Assembly (NCBI GenBank): GCA_002504525.1
Contig: DATD01000001.1
Coordinates: 2,924 to 17,648 of the forward strand
Direction: 5' to 3'
DNA from: Methanomassiliicoccus sp. UBA345
Lineage (GTDB): Archaea > Thermoplasmatota > Thermoplasmata > Methanomassiliicoccales > Methanomassiliicoccaceae
DNA: 14,725 nt
Both the position numbers and the translations under genes were made by a program. Positions within the stretch are counted from its first letter, which is position 1; every line of letters starts with the position of its first letter. This document shows positions 6,298 through 12,752 of the stretch, piece after piece. The notes below the pieces were generated by a model that searched no databases, had not been told where the DNA came from, and saw only the letters and a list, made by a program, of their open reading frames with translations.

Positions 6298-7227
6298 CTA
6301 GAGCTCACCTCCCAGCACCAGCATGATCAGGGCCATCCTCACCGGGACGCCGTTGAAGGCCTGCTGGAAGTACTTGGCGTTGTCGGTGCGGTCGACCTCG
6401 GGGGCGATCTCATCCACCCGGGGGAGGGGATGCATGATCGTCAGGTCCTTCTTGGCCTCGCGCAGCAACATGTTGTCCACACGGTAGTAGCCGGCCACCT
6501 TGATGTATTCCGCGGGATCGGGAAACCTCTCCCTCTGAATCCTGGTGACGTACAGCACATCGGCCTCGGAGATCACGTCCTCAAGATTGGAGGACAGCTT
6601 GGGGGTTATCCCATTGCTCTCTATGTGCTTGATGGTCTCCTTGGGCATCTGCAGCAGGGGTGGCGCGACGAACGTCAGGCTGGCGCCGAACATGCTCAAG
6701 GCCTCTGCCAGCGAATGGGCGGTCCGCCCGTACTTGAGGTCTCCCACCAGGACCACGTTCTTGTCGGCGATCCCGCCGGCCTGCTGGCGGATGGTGAACA
6801 GGTCGAGTATGGTCTGGGTCGGATGCTGCCCCGCTCCGTCCCCGGCGTTGATGACCGGCTTGGAGCTGTACTTGGCGGCCAGCCGGGCTGCGCCCTCGTG
6901 GGGGTGCCTCAGCACTATGGCGTCGGCGTAGCCCTCCACCATGCGGACGGTGTCGGCGAGCGTCTCTCCCTTTACGATCGAGGAGCTCTGTGGCTGCGCG
7001 ATCTCGATGAACCGGCCTCCCAGCCTCACCATGGCGCTCTCGAAGGAGAGGCGGGTGCGGGTGGAAGGCTCGAAGAACAGGTTGCCCAGGATCTTGCCGT
7101 CCATGGCTTTGGTGCTCTTGTCGCCGGTGGCATAGGGCATCATCTTCTGCGCTAGGTCCATCACCTGCTCGATCTGTTCCATGGAGAGGTCCCGGATCGA
7201 GACCACGTCCGTTCCTTTGAAGCTCAT
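6298..7227 (-). CDS. pyrB: Aspartate carbamoyltransferase catalytic chain
   Basis: Catalyses carbamoyl phosphate plus L-aspartate to N-carbamoyl-aspartate, the committed step of pyrimidine synthesis; cytosolic, trimeric. The 309-residue protein has every hallmark: the carbamoyl-phosphate loop FEPSTRTRLSFE (52-63), the 80s loop QSSSIVKGE (80-88), RHPHEGAA (107-114), GAGQHPTQ (131-138), the aspartate-binding TRIQRERF (228-235) and HPLPR (266-270). It is the first gene of the pyrBI operon. A TATA box about 35 bases upstream predicts a leader of some eight bases with GAGG close to the transcript start. No pyrimidine-responsive leader is visible, in contrast to enterobacteria, so control is probably allosteric through PyrI. 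The stop is TAG. Confidence 0.98.
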   Translation of the reverse strand: MSFKGTDVVSIRDLSMEQIEQVMDLAQKMMPYATGDKSTKAMDGKILGNLFFEPSTRTRLSFESAMVRLGGRFIEIAQPQSSSIVKGETLADTVRMVEGYADAIVLRHPHEGAARLAAKYSSKPVINAGDGAGQHPTQTILDLFTIRQQAGGIADKNVVLVGDLKYGRTAHSLAEALSMFGASLTFVAPPLLQMPKETIKHIESNGITPKLSSNLEDVISEADVLYVTRIQRERFPDPAEYIKVAGYYRVDNMLLREAKKDLTIMHPLPRVDEIAPEVDRTDNAKYFQQAFNGVPVRMALIMLVLGGEL

Positions 7228-7255
7228 GGTGGTCCCTCAAGAATATCCTGGGTTG

Positions 7256-7267
7256 CTATTTATATCT
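7256..7267 (-). promoter_or_regulatory. TATA box of pyrBI
   Basis: Minus-strand GATATAAATAGC is a near-consensus archaeal TATA box centred about 35 bases before the pyrB ATG. Confidence 0.7.
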
Positions 7268-7289
7268 GAGCAGCTGGACCCCCTAGCGG

Positions 7290-7649
7290 TCACATGTGCT
7301 CGTCGAAGCGTTCCAGGGCCTCCCTCATGCGTTGGCTCCATTCCTCCACGCATCGCTCTAGCTTGACGCGGAGGTCCTTCTTGCTGATGCCCATGTATAC
7401 ATGGTAATACCCGCCCTTATCGAGGGAGCGCGTCTCCCTGAACACCATCCCGCACGTCAGCAGGCGCTGCAGCGCCCTGTACACGGTGGAGCGGTCCCGT
7501 CCCATGCGGTCGGCCAGATCGTCCGCCCTGATCGGCCCGTGGATGGCAGCGCTCTTGTATATCTCGATCTCGAAGTCGTTCAGCGAGAACGCGCACTGAA
7601 CGATGTCCTTGCAATCTGATATGTTGGCGAACGATTTGTGAGGCTGCAT
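7290..7649 (-). CDS. Winged-helix transcriptional regulator (TrmB/MarR-like HTH), four cysteines
   Basis: A 119-residue DNA-binding protein. The HTH spans about residues 40-72: IRADDLADRMGRDRSTVYRAL forms the two helices, with recognition helix RSTVYRALQRL, and GMVFRETRSLDKGGYYHVYMG the wing. This is the pattern of TrmB-type archaeal regulators, although the protein lacks their sugar-binding domain. A charged C-terminal helix (about 91-117) probably dimerises. Cysteines at 13, 19, 66 and 100 are notable for such a short protein and could sense redox or persulfide state. It is divergent from the sulfur-relay operon across a 99-base gap with overlapping TATA boxes and an inverted repeat, so it is the obvious candidate regulator of that operon and of itself. 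The target and the sensing role are inference. Confidence 0.85.
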   Translation of the reverse strand: MQPHKSFANISDCKDIVQCAFSLNDFEIEIYKSAAIHGPIRADDLADRMGRDRSTVYRALQRLLTCGMVFRETRSLDKGGYYHVYMGISKKDLRVKLERCVEEWSQRMREALERFDEHM

Positions 7650-7684
7650 TCCGACGCCCCCCTCCCCTGTCCACTTCTGAAAAA

Positions 7685-7694
7685 CTTTATAAAG
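7685..7694. promoter_or_regulatory. Symmetric TATA box, probably serving the HTH gene
   Basis: CTTTATAAAG is a perfect palindrome and could direct transcription either way. Minus-strand use would start near 7662, 13 bases before the HTH start; plus-strand use would start near 7716 and run into tusA. Confidence 0.55.
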
Positions 7695-7700
7695 GCTCGG

Positions 7701-7710
7701 TTATATATAG
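7701..7710. promoter_or_regulatory. TATA box of the sulfur-relay operon
   Basis: TTATATATAG predicts a plus-strand start near 7733, giving a leader of about 16 bases with a GGGTGAGG ribosome binding site before the tusA ATG. The element could also be read on the minus strand towards the HTH gene. Confidence 0.6.
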
Positions 7711-7713
7711 TTG

Positions 7714-7729
7714 TTGCACAACCGTGCAA
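7714..7729. promoter_or_regulatory. Inverted repeat, likely operator of the divergent HTH regulator
   Basis: TTGCAC and GTGCAA are perfect 6-bp half-sites separated by AACC. The repeat lies between the plus-strand TATA box (7701-7710) and its predicted start near 7733, a position where a bound protein would block polymerase. A winged-helix dimer from the adjacent gene is the natural candidate. Confidence 0.55.
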
Positions 7730-7748
7730 AACCGATTTGGGTGAGGTC

Positions 7749-7973
7749 ATGACGGAGACACTGGATTGTAAGGGGATGATGTGCCCAATGCCCATCGTCA
7801 ATTTGGCCAAGAAGATGAAGAACATGAAGGTCGGCGAGGAGCTGATCCTGCTGGCCGATGACGTGGGCTCCAAGGCAGACGTCCCGGCGTGGTGCCAGAG
7901 GACCGGCAACGAGCTGGTCGAGGCGACCGAGGCGGGAGGGGTGTACTCCTACCGCATACGAAAGTTGAAGTGA
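7749..7973 (+). CDS. tusA: TusA/SirA-like sulfur carrier protein
   Basis: A 74-residue protein that carries sulfur as a cysteine persulfide. The signature CPMP (Cys12 to Pro15) lies in LDCKGMMCPMPIV, with a second cysteine at residue 7. The remainder follows the TusA beta-alpha-beta-alpha-beta-beta fold (ILLADDVGSKADVPAWC, then GNELVEA and YSYRIRKLK). An open frame extends upstream to 7638, but it crosses both TATA boxes and the operator; the ATG at 7749 has a GGGTGAGG site just before it and gives the standard N-terminus. It is the first gene of the sulfur-relay operon, 76 bases before dsrE2. In bacteria TusA passes sulfur from a desulfurase to TusBCD or DsrEFH for tRNA thiolation or sulfur oxidation. 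The destination here is unknown. Confidence 0.93.
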   Translation: MTETLDCKGMMCPMPIVNLAKKMKNMKVGEELILLADDVGSKADVPAWCQRTGNELVEATEAGGVYSYRIRKLK

Positions 7974-8049
7974 AATAGGTCGGCCTGGGACAGCGCACAG
8001 GGGGCGCCGGCCTCAGGACATCGTATCGTGCAGGACAAGGTCGGTTCAT

Positions 8050-8460
8050 ATGGACGAGACTAAGAAGCTAGCGATCGTGGTATCTGAAGGCAGTTTCGAC
8101 AAGGGAATGATGGCGATGATCATCGGCAACACCGCTGCCGCCATGGGCATGGAGGTGAGCATATTCTTCACCTTCTTCGGCCTGAACCTCCTGAAGAAGG
8201 GCGCAAGGCCCAAGCTTCCGGGGATGTACCGGCTGTTCACCGGCATGTTCGTCAAGAAGATGGCCAAGGGAGGGGTGGAGAACTTCCCCCAGCAGCTGGA
8301 GACGGCCAAGGATCTGGGAGTAAGGCTGTTCGCCTGCAGCACCTCCATGAGCCTGATGGGGATCGAGAAGGAGGACATGACCGACGGAGTCGAGGTCCTG
8401 GGCGCTTCTGGGTTCCTCAACATCGCCGCCGACACCGACATGCAGTACTTCATCGGCTGA
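8050..8460 (+). CDS. DsrE2-family sulfurtransferase
   Basis: A 136-residue protein of the DrsE_2 family, which partners with TusA in several sulfur-metabolising prokaryotes. Characteristic segments are KKLAIVVSEGSFDKG at the N-terminus, AMGMEVSIFFTFFGLNLLKKG (about 31-51), and FACSTSMSLMGIEKEDMTDGVEVLGA around the single cysteine, C96, which occupies the position of the persulfide-carrying cysteine in the family. A hydrophobic, basic segment in the middle (PGMYRLFTGMFVKKM) is reminiscent of the region that links DsrE2 proteins to membranes, but no clear transmembrane helix is present. It is the second gene of the operon and is followed by the TusB homologue after nine bases. The acceptor of its sulfur is not evident from the sequence. 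Confidence 0.9.
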   Translation: MDETKKLAIVVSEGSFDKGMMAMIIGNTAAAMGMEVSIFFTFFGLNLLKKGARPKLPGMYRLFTGMFVKKMAKGGVENFPQQLETAKDLGVRLFACSTSMSLMGIEKEDMTDGVEVLGASGFLNIAADTDMQYFIG

Positions 8461-8469
8461 GGTGGCAAC

Positions 8470-8772
8470 GTGACGTCGAAACTGTTCATTATGCTGAGAT
8501 CACCGCATGAATATCGCAGCCTGGACGCCATTGCCGCTCTGGGCGGCGAGGATCGCATCGGCGTGCTGCTGTTCCAGGACGCCGTGATGTTCCCGCTGTG
8601 CGGCGATCGAAGGGATGAGCTCCTGGACGTGGCCGATGAGGTGTACGTGATGAGCGATGACCTTGAGGCCAGAGGGTTCAAGGGCCAGGCCGGTCCGGGG
8701 TTCAGAGAGGTCGGCTATCCGGAAGCGGTCGACCTGATCATGGAAGAATATGATCTGACGATAACGGTGTGA
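8470..8772 (+). CDS. TusB/DsrH-like protein
   Basis: A 100-residue protein aligned by eye to TusB/DsrH: the N-terminal MLRSPHEYRSLDAIAAL corresponds to the HRSP segment, VLLFQDAV to the LLxxDGV core, and VYVMSDDLEARGFKGQ to VYALNEDLIARGLTG. The catalytic cysteine of DsrH (in RSPFERxSLxxC) is replaced by Ile21, as in E. coli TusB, which also lacks it. The only cysteine is C44 in FPLCGD. The start is GTG with a GAGGTGG ribosome binding site that overlaps the previous stop. In bacteria TusB forms the hexameric TusBCD complex, and the TusD- and TusC-like genes follow directly here. Family confident; whether a hexamer forms is inference. Confidence 0.87.
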   Translation: MTSKLFIMLRSPHEYRSLDAIAALGGEDRIGVLLFQDAVMFPLCGDRRDELLDVADEVYVMSDDLEARGFKGQAGPGFREVGYPEAVDLIMEEYDLTITV

Positions 8773-8781
8773 GGCGGTCAT

Positions 8782-9138
8782 ATGGGAACATTGACGATAC
8801 AGATACGCTCCGGCACCATGATGAACATGGACACCAACGTTGCCGTGAAGCTGGCCAGGGCGGCGCTGGACAAGGGCCACGGCGTAAAGATATTCGGCTA
8901 CGGGGAAGGCGTCACGCTGGTCAAGGACGGCCAGGACCCCAAGAGGTTCCCCAACGTCGGGGCGGAGCTCTCCGAACTGATGTCGCGCGGCGCCGAGGTG
9001 ATCGTGTGCAACACCTGCACCACCGCCCGCGGGATCAAGAGGGGGGAGGAGATCGCCGGAACCGCCATCGGAAGCATCACCAACGACCTCTCCAGGTTCG
9101 TCTCGGAGAGCGATCGCATGGTGACGTTGGCGAGGTGA
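8782..9138 (+). CDS. TusD/DsrE-like sulfurtransferase
   Basis: A 118-residue DsrE-fold protein. The likely active site is VCNTCTTARGI, with C76 and C79; the first or second cysteine aligns with the persulfide cysteine of TusD/DsrE (CVAAALRRG in E. coli). The N-terminus TLTIQIRSGTMMNMDTNVAVKLARAALDKGH and the following strand GVKIFGYGEGV match the family fold. The CNTC pair could form a disulfide, unlike the single cysteine of most TusD proteins. It begins nine bases after the TusB gene with a GAGGCGGT ribosome binding site and ends four bases before the TusC gene. It would be the sulfur-accepting subunit of a TusBCD-type complex receiving from TusA; this is inferred from family and gene order. 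Confidence 0.87.
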   Translation: MGTLTIQIRSGTMMNMDTNVAVKLARAALDKGHGVKIFGYGEGVTLVKDGQDPKRFPNVGAELSELMSRGAEVIVCNTCTTARGIKRGEEIAGTAIGSITNDLSRFVSESDRMVTLAR

Positions 9139-9142
9139 GGAC

Positions 9143-9502
9143 ATGACCGACGATCTACTGACGATCATCACAAAGCAGCCGTACGGTTCCGAGGACGCCT
9201 TCGCCGGCATGCGGCTGGCATTGGGGAACCTGGTCAGCGGCCTGGTGCCGGAGGCTGCCGTCCTGCTGATCGGCGATGGGACGCTGAACGCCGTAGCATC
9301 GCAGCGATCAGGGGTACTGGGAATGCCGTCCAACCTGGAAGCTCTGCAGGACCTTCTGGACATGGACGCTCCCGTGTACTGCGTGGAGGACGACCTCCGG
9401 GAAAGGGTCGGGGACGTGGAGGCGCTGGAAGGCGTGACTATGGTCGGATGGGAAGGCGCTCGAGAACTGCTATCCCGCCACCACATGGTGACCACCTTCT
9501 GA
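9143..9502 (+). CDS. TusC/DsrF-like protein
   Basis: A 119-residue DsrE-fold protein closest to TusC/DsrF: the start TIITKQPYGSEDAFAGMRLALG matches the family N-terminus, VLLIGDGTLNAV the middle strand and loop, and PVYCVEDDLRERV the second half, with the single cysteine C80 in the position found in several homologues. The final MVTTF resembles the DVILRF end of TusC. It has the strongest ribosome binding site of the operon, GAGGTGAGG, two bases before the ATG. It ends 47 bases before the ArcS start, where a new TATA box begins. Last gene of the sulfur-relay operon; no TusE/DsrC homologue is seen in the window. Confidence 0.87.
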   Translation: MTDDLLTIITKQPYGSEDAFAGMRLALGNLVSGLVPEAAVLLIGDGTLNAVASQRSGVLGMPSNLEALQDLLDMDAPVYCVEDDLRERVGDVEALEGVTMVGWEGARELLSRHHMVTTF

Positions 9503-9517
9503 AACCACTTTCCGCAT

Positions 9518-9528
9518 CCTTTTATTAC
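9518..9528 (+). promoter_or_regulatory. TATA box of arcS
   Basis: TCCTTTTATTA is centred about 27 bases before the ATG at 9550 and predicts a leaderless transcript. It therefore rules out the upstream ATG at 9448 as the usual start. Confidence 0.65.
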
Positions 9529-9549
9529 CCTCATCCGCATGGCCATGGC

Positions 9550-11265
9550 ATGCTCGAGGTCGTCGACCGCGCTGGCCTTGCCCGGACCGTCAAGTGGACG
9601 GTCGAAGACACCAAGGCCCTGCTGCCCAACATCCTGTTCCATTCATCCGCGCTGCTGCCGGCGCCCCCATACGCTGAGATGACCATCTCCCGGACGGAGG
9701 ATGGACTGCGCGCCGCCGTCGGCAATGAGGCGGCGTTCTCCCTCCCGGACGGCATCAACCCGCCTCTGTCGTACCGGAAGGAAGTGTCGACGGAACAGGC
9801 GTCCGGCGCCCTGATCGTCAGGGGCGATGCCGGCGACCTGCGTTCCATTGCCGAGGAAGTGGTCGTTCTAGGGAACGCGTTCGAGCTGAGGCGTGACGCC
9901 AGGGCATTCGCCGCTGCGGTGGCGAACCTCCGCCGTGCGGTCGGCTACAACCGCCTGATCTACGCGCCGGGCATCATGGAGCCATCCAACCTCGCTCTCC
10001 TGGTGTACATGGGCGTGGACCTGATGGACTCCTCGCTGTTGGCCTACCAGGGCTCGCGCGGCCGTCTGCTGCTGCCGGAAGGGGTGCTGAGCGCCTCCGA
10101 GGCCGACTGGCTGACGGCCCCGGAAGGAGCGGTCAGGCACAACCTCGATGCCGCCTGGAAGGAGCTCCAGCTGGTCCGGCACATGGTCCGGGCCGGCCGG
10201 CTCAGGGAGCTGGCGGAGAACCGCGCCCACTCCACCCCGTGGGGGGTCGCCGCGCTGCGCCTGTTCGACCGCGAGCACTACGAGCACCAAGAGAGGTATG
10301 CCCCGGTGACCGGGACGGCATTCTACGCCAACACCAAGATGTCGCTGTACCGCCCCGACGTGTGGCGGTTCCGACGGAGGATCATGGAGAGGTGGTCCCC
10401 AGCGCCGCATAAGAAGGTGCTGCTTCTCATCCCCTGCTCGGCGAAGAAGCCATACTACACCTCGAAGAGCCACCGGCTGTTCGAGGAAGTGCTCCTCTCG
10501 GTGCCGAACTCCTGCGCAGTGCAGGAACTCATCATCACCTCTCCGCTGGGCGCGGTCCCCAGGGAGCTGGAGACGTTCTATCCCGCCGCCCAGTACGATA
10601 TACCGGTCACGGGGCACTGGGACGGGGAGGAGCGCGCCATGGTCAAGGAGCTGGTCGCTCATGCCGCCGGTTTCGGTTTCAGCACGGTCATCGATCACCT
10701 GGGAATGGAGAGCGAGTTCGTCTCTGAGGTCGTGGACGCCGTTCCTACCGCCGTCGACGGCGCCACCAGCAGGGAGTCGCTCGATCGCCTGAGGGACGCG
10801 CTGCTACAGGCGTGCGGCGAGGTGGAGAAGGCCCCGCGGGCGCAGGACCGCATAGAGATGCTGCGCTCCGCTGCCCGTTATCAGTTCGGCCCGGAAGGGG
10901 GCGTTCTGCTGGACGACGCCACGGTGGTCGGGAAGTACCCGTACCTCAAGATCATGGACGGCAAGGTCCAGTTGGCCATGCTGACCCCGGACCGGGGGAT
11001 GCTGTCCCTGACCATCGAGGGAGCGGAGAAGCTGCGCGGCCACGGTCTTGGATGGGTCGAGATGGGCGATTTCGACCTTTCCGGCAGCCTGTTCGCGGTA
11101 GGGGTCCTGAACGCCGACCCGGCGCTCCGGCCCGGAGATGAGGCCGTCCTCCTGCGCAACGGCGAGGTGGAAGGCATCGGCGTGGCGTTGATGTCCGGGG
11201 CGGAGATGTCGGACAGCCGAAGGGGAGAGGCGGTCAAGGTGCGGCACAAGCGGCGCCGCAAGTGA
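9550..11265 (+). CDS. arcS: Archaeosine synthase ArcS, TGT-like with C-terminal PUA domain
   Basis: Modifies the preQ0 base at position 15 of archaeal tRNAs on the way to archaeosine; current knowledge gives ArcS the transfer of lysine to the nitrile, completed by a radical SAM partner that is not in this window. The 571-residue protein has a degenerate TGT-like N-terminal region (to about 280, with APGIMEPSNLALLVYMGVD), the ArcS-specific motif LIPCSAKKPYYTSKSH around C296, and a PUA RNA-binding domain from about 460 (KYPYLKIMDGKVQLA, then GDEAVLLRNGEVEGIGVALM), ending in a basic tail (KVRHKRRRK). The frame is open from 9448, overlapping the TusC gene, but the ATG at 9550 stands 27 bases after a TATA box and begins at the conserved MLEVVDRAG, so it is preferred. 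It is transcribed in the direction of the sulfur operon but with its own promoter. Confidence 0.93.
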   Translation: MLEVVDRAGLARTVKWTVEDTKALLPNILFHSSALLPAPPYAEMTISRTEDGLRAAVGNEAAFSLPDGINPPLSYRKEVSTEQASGALIVRGDAGDLRSIAEEVVVLGNAFELRRDARAFAAAVANLRRAVGYNRLIYAPGIMEPSNLALLVYMGVDLMDSSLLAYQGSRGRLLLPEGVLSASEADWLTAPEGAVRHNLDAAWKELQLVRHMVRAGRLRELAENRAHSTPWGVAALRLFDREHYEHQERYAPVTGTAFYANTKMSLYRPDVWRFRRRIMERWSPAPHKKVLLLIPCSAKKPYYTSKSHRLFEEVLLSVPNSCAVQELIITSPLGAVPRELETFYPAAQYDIPVTGHWDGEERAMVKELVAHAAGFGFSTVIDHLGMESEFVSEVVDAVPTAVDGATSRESLDRLRDALLQACGEVEKAPRAQDRIEMLRSAARYQFGPEGGVLLDDATVVGKYPYLKIMDGKVQLAMLTPDRGMLSLTIEGAEKLRGHGLGWVEMGDFDLSGSLFAVGVLNADPALRPGDEAVLLRNGEVEGIGVALMSGAEMSDSRRGEAVKVRHKRRRK

Positions 11266-11495
11266 TCCGCTCTCGGAACGTGGAGCGCACCGGCCATGCG
11301 CATTCATTCATGGCGTCGAGCCCATGGCCGAGGCTGCCTGGCACATATAGCGAAGAGTCCTGAGCGGCGGTAGCGGGAGAGCGCTGTATCTTTTCAGGAT
11401 TACGGTGCGTCGTTCACATTCCTATCACTTTCCGGCATCGTTCGATCATTCCGCGATCTTATCGCTCGGACCGGCTCGGAAGGGCAGGCACGATA

Positions 11496-11507
11496 CCTTT
11501 TATTTTC
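11496..11507 (+). promoter_or_regulatory. TATA box of the flavodoxin gene
   Basis: CCTTTTATTTTC predicts a transcription start near 11529, immediately before the AAGGAGGAG ribosome binding site at 11531-11539. The rest of the 281-base gap after arcS shows no other feature that I can support. Confidence 0.6.
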
Positions 11508-11546
11508 CCGACCTAGATAATCTCTCTCAAAAGGAGGAGAACGCGG

Positions 11547-12011
11547 ATGAAAGTGCTCATGATATACGACACGGTCTCGGAACAGAAGGTCACCGGCAGG
11601 GTCGCCGGGATCGTCGCGGCGGCAATGAATGACGCAGGGGTCCCGGTGGAATCATATTTTGTCGGTGACGCCCGCAGTGTGAGCGTGAAGGACTATGATT
11701 GCATCATAGTGGGAGCGCCGACGATGGCATGGAGGCCATCGGAGAGGATGAAGGATTTCCTGACCAGCCTGGAAGGGGATGATATATCAGGCAAGACGGC
11801 GGCGACGTTCGATACTCAGGTTCGCTCGGTCGCGAGCGGAAATGCCACCAAGCACATGGAGAAGAGCCTTGCTGACCTCGGCCTCAGGATCATCTCGCCC
11901 TCCCTGATCGCTTATGTGCAGAGCGAGAACAAGGCCTATAGGCTCAAGGATGGAGAAGTGGAGAAGGCGCAGGCGTGGGGGAAGGATCTGGCGAAGGCGC
12001 TGTCGAAGTAG
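11547..12011 (+). CDS. Flavodoxin-like protein
   Basis: A 154-residue single-domain protein of flavodoxin fold, probably an FMN-binding electron carrier. The pattern KVLMIYDTVSEQKVTGRVAGIVAAAM fits strand 1 and helix 1, YDCIIVGAPTMAWRPSERMKDFL strand 3 and its aromatic-containing loop (Trp62), and KTAATFDTQ strand 4. The usual phosphate loop TxSGNT is replaced by TVSEQKVT, so FMN affinity may be altered. Strong AGGAGG ribosome binding site and TATA box upstream. The TAG stop is in frame with the following DUF1801 gene and no other stop intervenes, so read-through would give a fused protein. The redox partner is not visible. Confidence 0.85.
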   Translation: MKVLMIYDTVSEQKVTGRVAGIVAAAMNDAGVPVESYFVGDARSVSVKDYDCIIVGAPTMAWRPSERMKDFLTSLEGDDISGKTAATFDTQVRSVASGNATKHMEKSLADLGLRIISPSLIAYVQSENKAYRLKDGEVEKAQAWGKDLAKALSK

Positions 12012-12053
12012 GATTATATGGATGCAGATGGAAAACGGTCAAGAGGTGACCAT

Positions 12054-12437
12054 GTGAAAGAAACCACTCAAAAACAACAAAAAACCGACCCGCGTGCTGA
12101 AAGAGCGGATGGGGAGAGCGCCGTGCTCGCGAAGATCGCCGCCATGCCGGAGCCGTATGACGTGATGGGGGAGCGGCTCCACGCCATCATCAGGGAAAGC
12201 GCGCCATCCCTGACTCCGAGGGTTTGGTACGGGATGCCGGCGTATGCCAAGGATGGCAAGGTCGTCTGCTTCTTCCGCGGCGGTGAGAAGGTCAAGGAGA
12301 GGTTCATGACGTTCGGCTTCGAAGAGGAGGCGGATCTTGACGAGGGCGCCATGTGGCCCATCGCCTTTGCGTTGAAGGAGCTGAACGCCGACGTGGAGGC
12401 AAGGATCGCTGCGCTCGTGAAGAAAGCGGTGAGCTGA
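12054..12437 (+). CDS. DUF1801 (YdhG-like) domain protein
   Basis: A 127-residue protein of unknown function. The core RLHAIIRESAPSLTPRVWYGMPAYAKDGKVVCFFRGG, followed by MTFGFEEEADLDEGAMWPIAFALKEL, is a very characteristic DUF1801 sequence common in soil bacteria; bacterial relatives have been linked to iron or small-molecule handling but no activity is established. I chose the GTG at 12054 because GAGGTGA lies five bases upstream; an in-frame ATG at 12018 would add 12 residues of no family similarity. The first 20 residues are Lys/Gln-rich and low in complexity. It starts 42 bases after the flavodoxin stop and is probably co-transcribed. The close resemblance to bacterial proteins suggests horizontal acquisition, which I cannot test here. 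Confidence 0.85.
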   Translation: MKETTQKQQKTDPRAERADGESAVLAKIAAMPEPYDVMGERLHAIIRESAPSLTPRVWYGMPAYAKDGKVVCFFRGGEKVKERFMTFGFEEEADLDEGAMWPIAFALKELNADVEARIAALVKKAVS

Positions 12438-12752
12438 GATCCGGGCTTGCCAAATGGCCTAATGGGTCGCGTCATCCATCAGCCGAAGGCCTGGCGATGC
12501 TCGTTCGGCCTGAGGATGCAGATAATTCACTGGAGGGAGTGGTTCCGGTGAAGCGGAGCAGATGCCTCGAGGGTGCTCTCTGCCCGCAGTTACAATAGGG
12601 GGAACGAGCGCCTGCATGGGGATAGAACGTAGCGCTTTCGCATGAGATTCACTTTCGGAGCGCGGATCCTGCATCTGGCTGCTCATTTCGCACGTCCGAT
12701 AATCGGTCACCTCCCCCCGTAGGGGATATAAAAGGGGGCAGGCATCACAGTG
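12438..12752. other. Intergenic stretch with no supported gene
   Basis: No open frame here has a plausible protein composition or start signal. Apart from the promoter described separately, only a short palindrome (CCGAT-A-ATCGG, 12696-12706) and a CCCC/GGGG pair at 12715-12725 stand out, both just upstream of the TATA box at 12724. They may be regulator sites for the small gene that follows. Confidence 0.5.
12724..12733 (+). promoter_or_regulatory. Strong TATA box of a small gene
   Basis: GGATATAAAA followed by GGGGG is among the best TATA boxes in the window. It predicts a start at about 12755, essentially at the ATG of the small open frame. Confidence 0.65.

Noticed and set aside
6247..7155. 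Plus-strand open frame of 302 codons opposite pyrB
   Set aside because: Antisense to an ATCase with all catalytic motifs; composition is atypical of a protein.
9448..9549. Upstream start extension of arcS
   Set aside because: It overlaps the TusC gene by 55 bases, adds a His/Pro-rich tail without family similarity and lies before the predicted transcription start.
8500..9642. Minus-strand open frame of 380 codons opposite the sulfur-relay genes
   Set aside because: The plus strand carries four recognisable families with ribosome binding sites; the antisense product resembles no protein and has no start signal.
9868..10698. Minus-strand open frame of 276 codons opposite arcS
   Set aside because: Mirror frame of a conserved gene, rich in His, Arg and Gly, with no family features.
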